From Marinobacter sp. (lineage in GTDB: Bacteria > Pseudomonadota > Gammaproteobacteria > Pseudomonadales > Oleiphilaceae), in the NCBI GenBank assembly GCA_014359475.1, contig JACIZI010000021.1:1-64000 (forward strand): a stretch of DNA of 64,000 bases. The letters are read 5' to 3'. Both the position numbers and the translations under genes were made by a program. Below are positions 59,116-64,000 of this stretch, in pieces. Within the stretch, counting starts at the first letter, position 1, and each line of letters opens with the position of its first letter. Below the pieces are notes generated by a model. That model was not told the DNA's origin. It searched no databases and saw nothing but the letters and a program-made list of their open reading frames with translations.

Positions 59116-59987
59116 CCTTTACTGGCGGGCATCACCTTGCCCAGCCATTTCTTCTTGGCCTTTTCCACCTGGTGTCGGGCATCATGATTCCAGGGGTGGA
59201 AGTTCGGGCTGTAGTATTTGAAGTAGGACGGCAGCAGGCGCCGGAAAACGCCGGGCTTACCCCACATATAATTGAGCGCGCCGGCCCAGGACTTCAGGTT
59301 GGTCAGTTGCCCGTCCTCTTTCATCAATTGCACAAGTTGCAGGCTACTGAACAGCGGAAACATCACACTGACGAACATCATTTCCGTAACCCGGGCAAAT
59401 TCACTGCCCCCTACCGCCTTGTAGACATCGAACGCCACCGCCTTGTGCTCTGACTCTTCTATGGCGTGCCAGGCCCAGACCGGGGCCATGCGTGGGTCCA
59501 TCTCGTCCAGCGCGTCATACTTCAGCAGGAACTCCTCTGCCATCAGCGCGGTGAAGTGTTCCACCGCGACGGTATGGGCCAACTGACGCTCCGGCGAGAG
59601 ATTTTTGCGCATCCAGTCCATCAATGTCTGAACCTGTCGCTCCAGACGATCCAGCCCGATGCCCCGCTCCTGCAGAAAGCCATTCAGCATCTTGTGCTCT
59701 TTGGAGTGGTGCGCTTCCTGGCCGATGAAACCACGAATGGCCTTTTTCAGCTCCGGATCGGTAATCTGATCCTGATAGTGGCGCACGGAATCAATAAAGA
59801 ATTTTTCCCCGGGCGGAAAACTGGAAGATAAGGCTGCCAGCAGCAGGGTTTTGACCGGGTCGTTGTCCCACCAGTATTTGGGAATATCACCCTCGAAGTG
59901 GAAATACGGCTCCCGGACTTCCGGAATCATCCCCGGCGGGGTAGCCGTTCTGCTCTTGTTGCTGTCGATTTTTGCTGCGACGGTCAT
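59112..59987 (-). CDS. Metal-dependent hydrolase (PF10118 type)
   Basis: 291 aa helical protein of the predicted metal-dependent hydrolase family. It keeps the acidic/His-rich ligand set over its helices: FIGQEAHHSKEHKMLNGFL (about 90), VAVEHFTALMAEEFL (about 140) and WAWHAIEESEHKAVAFDVY (about 170). The four-helix, diiron-like layout is clear, but no reaction is proven. It is divergent from an AraC regulator (114-bp gap), a common arrangement that suggests control by it. Confidence 0.88.
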   Translation of the reverse strand: MTVAAKIDSNKSRTATPPGMIPEVREPYFHFEGDIPKYWWDNDPVKTLLLAALSSSFPPGEKFFIDSVRHYQDQITDPELKKAIRGFIGQEAHHSKEHKMLNGFLQERGIGLDRLERQVQTLMDWMRKNLSPERQLAHTVAVEHFTALMAEEFLLKYDALDEMDPRMAPVWAWHAIEESEHKAVAFDVYKAVGGSEFARVTEMMFVSVMFPLFSSLQLVQLMKEDGQLTNLKSWAGALNYMWGKPGVFRRLLPSYFKYYSPNFHPWNHDARHQVEKAKKKWLGKVMPASKG

Positions 59988-60101
59988 ATTCAGTTACCTC
60001 GGTGCTTCTTGTTTTAGGGCATGGGTACCAGCATATTGGCATTAAGGGGTCTTCCGTGAGATGCTCTGCGGACAAACACCTTGTCATTGGTGGCCAGACA
60101 A

Positions 60102-61157
60102 ATGGAAACCGAGCCTACAGACTTCTTCGACAACCTGCCCGAATGGGCGCTGCAGGCGAACCAGTCGGTCACTTACCCGCGTACTTTTCTGGAAACAGCC
60201 GTAAGCCACGGGGCATCACGAGATGTCGCCCTGTTGCAGGCGGGACTACCTCTGGATGCACTGGATACCCCGGCCAACCGGATCTCTTTCGTGCAGCTGC
60301 TCCGGTTGCTGGAAGCTCTGCAATTGCAGGTGCCCGAGCACCCCATCGGGTTTGAAAGTGGCCTTCAGCAGCCACTGACGGCCCACGGCAGCCTGGGCTA
60401 TGCACTGCTGTGCGCTGGCAGCCCCAGAGAGGCCATCCGCATCCTGGAGCGCTTCTGGCACCTGCGAAGCCGCGCTGTTGCATTGATGATCCACTGGTCA
60501 GGGGACTATATTTTTTTTGAGATATGCCCACACATGCCACTGCCGGAAAGCCTTCAGGAGGCCCTTTTCAGCGCCATACTCGCCAGCGTCTGCCAGGGGG
60601 TGGCGTTTATGACACCGTCCCTGCCCCGGGACCCGGAAATCTGGCTGCAGGGTCCGGAGCCGCCGGGCTTCGAGGCCGTTGCCAGCCGTCTGCCCAAGGT
60701 TCGTTTCCGGATGCCCAGCGCGGGCTTTGTGCTTTATGGTGATCAGGACTGGCTGGACATGCCACTGCCCACCGCCAACCCGGAAGCCCTGGCCCAGGCT
60801 ATCGAACAGTGCGAGCGGGAAAGCACGCTGCAGGAACCGATGGACAATATTGTGCTGCAGGTGCGCACCGCCCTGAAGCCGGGCCGCGACGGCTATCCTG
60901 ACCCGGAAGAGCTGGCCGGGCAACTGCACCTGACCCCCCGGACATTCCGGCGGCGGCTGCGTGAACAGGGGCAGAGCTATCGCCAGTTGCTGGAGGAGGC
61001 CCGCCGCCGCGACAGTTGCGATATGCTGGATCATACCGATATCAGTGTGCATCGGATCGGTGAGCTGCTGGGCTATACCGAACCGGCCAACTTCACCCGC
61101 GCCTTCCGCAGCTGGACCGGCATGACCCCCAGCCAGTGGCGTTTTCGCAACCGCTGA
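60102..61157 (+). CDS. AraC-family transcriptional regulator
   Basis: About 351 aa. The N-terminal half has the Arabinose_bd-like domain of the OruR/ArgR subgroup (DVALLQAGLPLDALDTPANRI; HGSLGYALLCAGSPREAIRIL). The C-terminal AraC domain has two helix-turn-helix motifs (EELAGQLHLTPRTFRRRL; HRIGELLGYTEPANFTRAFRSWTGMTPSQWR). The ATG at 60102 starts METEPTDFF. It is divergent from the metal-dependent hydrolase gene; these two probably form a regulatory pair. Confidence 0.93.
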   Translation: METEPTDFFDNLPEWALQANQSVTYPRTFLETAVSHGASRDVALLQAGLPLDALDTPANRISFVQLLRLLEALQLQVPEHPIGFESGLQQPLTAHGSLGYALLCAGSPREAIRILERFWHLRSRAVALMIHWSGDYIFFEICPHMPLPESLQEALFSAILASVCQGVAFMTPSLPRDPEIWLQGPEPPGFEAVASRLPKVRFRMPSAGFVLYGDQDWLDMPLPTANPEALAQAIEQCERESTLQEPMDNIVLQVRTALKPGRDGYPDPEELAGQLHLTPRTFRRRLREQGQSYRQLLEEARRRDSCDMLDHTDISVHRIGELLGYTEPANFTRAFRSWTGMTPSQWRFRNR

Positions 61158-61277
61158 TCCCTGGTGCCCCGTCCGGTTAATTCGCTGATCTGCTGTGAAT
61201 TAACCTGGCGGTTGCACTGCATCCGGAAGCATGTTGAGATCAAACAATCTGGAACAGGCACAATGAGGAGATGGGCT

Positions 61278-62294
61278 ATGTCACTTCAGGAAGAACTGGT
61301 TAATACCATCAACGATCTTGTTCAGCCCGGCAAGGGTCTGCTCGCCGCCGATGAGAGCCACCCGACCATTGCCAAGCGTTTCAGGGCGGTGGGCGTGGAA
61401 TCCAGTGCAGAGAAGCGCCGGGAATACCGCAGCATCATTCTTTCCACACCGGGACTGGGTGATTACATCAGCGGTGTCATCCTGTTTGAGGAAACCCTGG
61501 GCCAGACATCGCTGGATGACACGCCCATTCCCGAATTGCTTGAGTCCGCCGGTATGGTGCCGGGCATCAAGGTCGACAAGGGCAAAGGGCCGCTGGCCAA
61601 CGCACCGGGTGACGAAATCACCTGGGGTCTGGATGGCCTGGAGGACCGGCTCGCCACGTATAAAGAGCAGGGTGCCCGGTTCGCCAAATGGCGCGATGTC
61701 TTCCATATTTCTCCCGTACTGCCGTCCCGGCAGGCGGTGGTTTCCAACGCCGAGGTGCTGGCCCGCTATGCCGCCATCTGCCAGAACCAGGGTGTTGTGC
61801 CCATTGTGGAGCCGGAGGTGCTGATTGATGGTGACCACACCGTGGAGCGTTGCGCCGAAGTGGCCGAAGACGTTCTGAGGGAAGTATTCACGGCGCTTTA
61901 CCGGCACAAGGTGGATCTTCGGTACATGGTACTCAAACCCAGCATGGTGACCCCGGGCAAGGAGTCACCCAAAGCCACACCGGAAGAAGTGGCCCAGTGG
62001 ACCCTGGATATTTTCCGCCGGGGGGTGCCCTCCTCGGTGCCTGGCATCGTTTTCCTGTCCGGTGGCCAGACTCCCGAAGAAGCCACGGATAATCTCAATG
62101 CCATCAACAGCATGGGTGCCCAGCCCTGGGAGCTGAGTTTCTCCTACGGTCGCGCCTTGCAGGAGCCCGCCCAGAAAGCCTGGGCCGGTCATGTTGAGAA
62201 TAGCGAGGCTGCCCAGGCGGCACTCCTGAAGCGCGCCCGGCTCAACAGCCTGGCCCGTTCAGGGGAATACTCCCCGTCCATGGAAAACGAATAA
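61278..62294 (+). CDS. Class I fructose-bisphosphate aldolase
   Basis: About 338 aa, eukaryote-like class I aldolase. It keeps the active-site stretches GLLAADESHPTIAKRF (about 20-35), EPEVLIDGDH (catalytic Glu region), the Schiff-base Lys in YMVLKPSMVTPGK (about 220) and FLSGGQTPEEATDNLNAIN. It splits or condenses fructose 1,6-bisphosphate in glycolysis/gluconeogenesis. The ATG at 61278 has AGGAG upstream; a nearby ATG at 61263 would add five residues. No metal site (class II) is needed. Confidence 0.95.
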   Translation: MSLQEELVNTINDLVQPGKGLLAADESHPTIAKRFRAVGVESSAEKRREYRSIILSTPGLGDYISGVILFEETLGQTSLDDTPIPELLESAGMVPGIKVDKGKGPLANAPGDEITWGLDGLEDRLATYKEQGARFAKWRDVFHISPVLPSRQAVVSNAEVLARYAAICQNQGVVPIVEPEVLIDGDHTVERCAEVAEDVLREVFTALYRHKVDLRYMVLKPSMVTPGKESPKATPEEVAQWTLDIFRRGVPSSVPGIVFLSGGQTPEEATDNLNAINSMGAQPWELSFSYGRALQEPAQKAWAGHVENSEAAQAALLKRARLNSLARSGEYSPSMENE

Positions 62295-62305
62295 CCCGGG
62301 CAGAA

Positions 62306-63280
62306 TCAGGCTGCGTCGCTGCGCTGTGTCATCGGTACAGGTTGATCCAGGCAGGCCAGCATTGGTGCGACTTCGCGGATTTTCCGGGCCGATGGCCAGA
62401 GTGCTTCGGCCTCCGGAAAGCCCTGGCGCAGGTAGTTGAGCCACTGTTTGATGCGGCCGGTCACGAAGCGGTCTTCCAGCCGGGTCTGTAGCGCTGCTGC
62501 GTACTCCCGCACCAGCCCGACCGCTTCCGGCCAGCTCATAGGATCCAGGGTTTCATTGCGTTGTGACGCCTTGATTCTGGCGGCCAGGTCCGGCCGGGCG
62601 ATCAGGCCCCGGCCAATCATCACATCTTCACAACCGGACACTTTCCGGCACCGCCAGTAATCGCCCACGGTCCAGATCTCGCCGTTGGCGATCACTTGGC
62701 TTTTTACCGCTTCGCGCACTTTGGCGATTTCCTCCCAGTAAGCGGGCGGTTTGTAGCCATCCACTTTGCTGCGGGCGTGAATCACGATCTCCGAAGCACC
62801 GGCCGCTTCCAGAGCCTGGCCACAGGCCACCCCCATGGAGCGGTCGTCATAGCCCAGGCGCATCTTGGCGGTTACCGGAATATGCGCTGGCACGGCTTTG
62901 CGCACCGCAGCGGTGATTGTATGCATCAGCTCCGGCTCTCGCATCAGCACGCAACCGCCCTTGTGCTTGTTGACGGTTTTCGCCGGGCAGCCAAAGTTGA
63001 TGTCCACCTGCCCTGCACCCAGCTCCACAGCTTTGTCACCATGGCGGCCCATCATTTCCGGATTGGAGCCCAGCAGTTGAACCGCCACCGGCGTACCCAC
63101 TTCGGTGAGCGCCCGGTTGTGCAGTTCCGGAGCGTATTTGTAAAAAATGCGGGGTGGCAGCATGCCGTGGGTCACGCGGATGAATTCGGTCACGCACCGG
63201 TCAATACCCCCGACTTTGGTCAGGGTCTCGCGGATGGGTGCATCGACCAGCCCTTCCATCGGGGCAAGGATGATTCGCAT
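62306..63280 (-). CDS. dusC: tRNA-dihydrouridine(16) synthase DusC
   Basis: About 324 aa flavin enzyme. The opening MRIILAPMEGLVDAPIRETL, the catalytic Cys in INFGCPAKTVNKHKGG (about 98), AKMRLGYDD and VMIGRGLIARPDLA are all present; the DusC subgroup is indicated by the VDAPIRETLTKVGGID opening. It reduces U16 in the D-loop of tRNAs. The ATG at 63280 has GGAG 6 nt upstream; the longer frame to 63388 is rejected. It is convergent with the aldolase gene (11-bp gap). Confidence 0.94.
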   Translation of the reverse strand: MRIILAPMEGLVDAPIRETLTKVGGIDRCVTEFIRVTHGMLPPRIFYKYAPELHNRALTEVGTPVAVQLLGSNPEMMGRHGDKAVELGAGQVDINFGCPAKTVNKHKGGCVLMREPELMHTITAAVRKAVPAHIPVTAKMRLGYDDRSMGVACGQALEAAGASEIVIHARSKVDGYKPPAYWEEIAKVREAVKSQVIANGEIWTVGDYWRCRKVSGCEDVMIGRGLIARPDLAARIKASQRNETLDPMSWPEAVGLVREYAAALQTRLEDRFVTGRIKQWLNYLRQGFPEAEALWPSARKIREVAPMLACLDQPVPMTQRSDAA

Positions 63281-63371
63281 GAAGGCTCCGGAAGCTGAGA
63301 GAAGTGAATCAGAATACAGCTGATCAAAAATCAGGCGAAGCGGATTGTAAGGAATTCGGGGAGAAATAGGT

Positions 63372-63402
63372 AGCCGGGCATCCCGCAACAGGATGCCCGG
63401 CT
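63372..63402 (-). terminator. Strong hairpin after katG
   Basis: AGCCGGGCATCC (63372-63383) and GGATGCCCGGCT (63391-63402) form a perfect 12-bp stem with a 7-nt loop, 14 bp after the katG stop on the minus strand. Only a weak T-stretch follows (CCTATTTCTCC). Confidence 0.7.
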
Positions 63403-63415
63403 CCTTACGGCAGGG

Positions 63416-64000
<585 letters not shown>

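Overview
The window looks like chromosome of a marine gammaproteobacterium, most likely Marinobacter or a close relative. The reasons are moderately high GC, an XrtA (exosortase A/PEP-CTERM)-type exopolysaccharide cluster, an AcnD/PrpF-type methylcitrate operon and an OpgG/OpgH/OpgD glucan locus. The genus is inferred from gene content only; no search was run.

Layout. (1) 1-11.3 kb, minus strand: a tightly packed exopolysaccharide operon. It starts with a TIGR03013-type phosphoglycosyl transferase, then a Wza-like exporter, a chain-length protein, a kinase-like ATPase without the P-loop lysine, an outer-membrane barrel, a deacetylase, two FemAB/GNAT-like proteins, a GT4 glycosyltransferase and a second deacetylase. 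The operon runs into the 5' end of what looks like an IS5-family transposase at the left edge. (2) 11.5-20.7 kb, minus strand: the methylcitrate cycle (gntR-prpB-prpC-acnD-prpF-prpD), with a VapBC toxin-antitoxin pair in opposite orientation between prpF and prpD, repeat elements in the gaps, and three TTGTTAACAA-like operators upstream of gntR. (3) 20.7-28 kb: osmoregulated periplasmic glucan genes (opgD, opgH, a small ORF, opgG) and a probable outer-membrane barrel. (4) 28-35.5 kb: galU, then a cluster of uncertain product. It has a RibD-like reductase, a flippase-like membrane protein, a fused glycosyltransferase-methyltransferase, a PTPS-fold protein with a degenerate active site, a zinc-ligand-poor MDR dehydrogenase, a CDP-alcohol phosphatidyltransferase and a YceI protein.

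(5) 35.5-41.9 kb: an EamA transporter, tRNA-Val(GAC), a PfkB kinase, PEP synthase, an FNT channel and cyanase. (6) 41.9-44.2 kb: a PAS/sigma-54 activator divergent from cynS. The gap holds back-to-back sigma-54 promoters and a shared palindrome. (7) 44.2-50 kb: an accessory stretch with an aspartic protease, an AT-rich LVIVD propeller lipoprotein, a Sel1 lipoprotein, a small lipoprotein and gene debris. It ends in an internally deleted second copy of part of the sigma-54 activator, so it is bracketed by direct repeats. (8) 50-57.7 kb: lemA with two TPM-domain genes, then a pqi operon with PqiA split into two genes, and a 663-aa unknown with a papain-like Cys/His/Asn arrangement. (9) 57.7-64 kb: a DUF2897 micro-gene, a DNA-glycosylase remnant, a BadF-type sugar kinase, a metal-dependent hydrolase divergent from an AraC regulator, class I aldolase, dusC and the 3' part of katG.

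The most unusual items are the pterin-fold/glycosyltransferase/phosphatidyltransferase cluster (28.9-35.5 kb), the divergent cyanase/sigma-54 control region, and the duplicated, deleted regulator fragment that flanks an accessory island.
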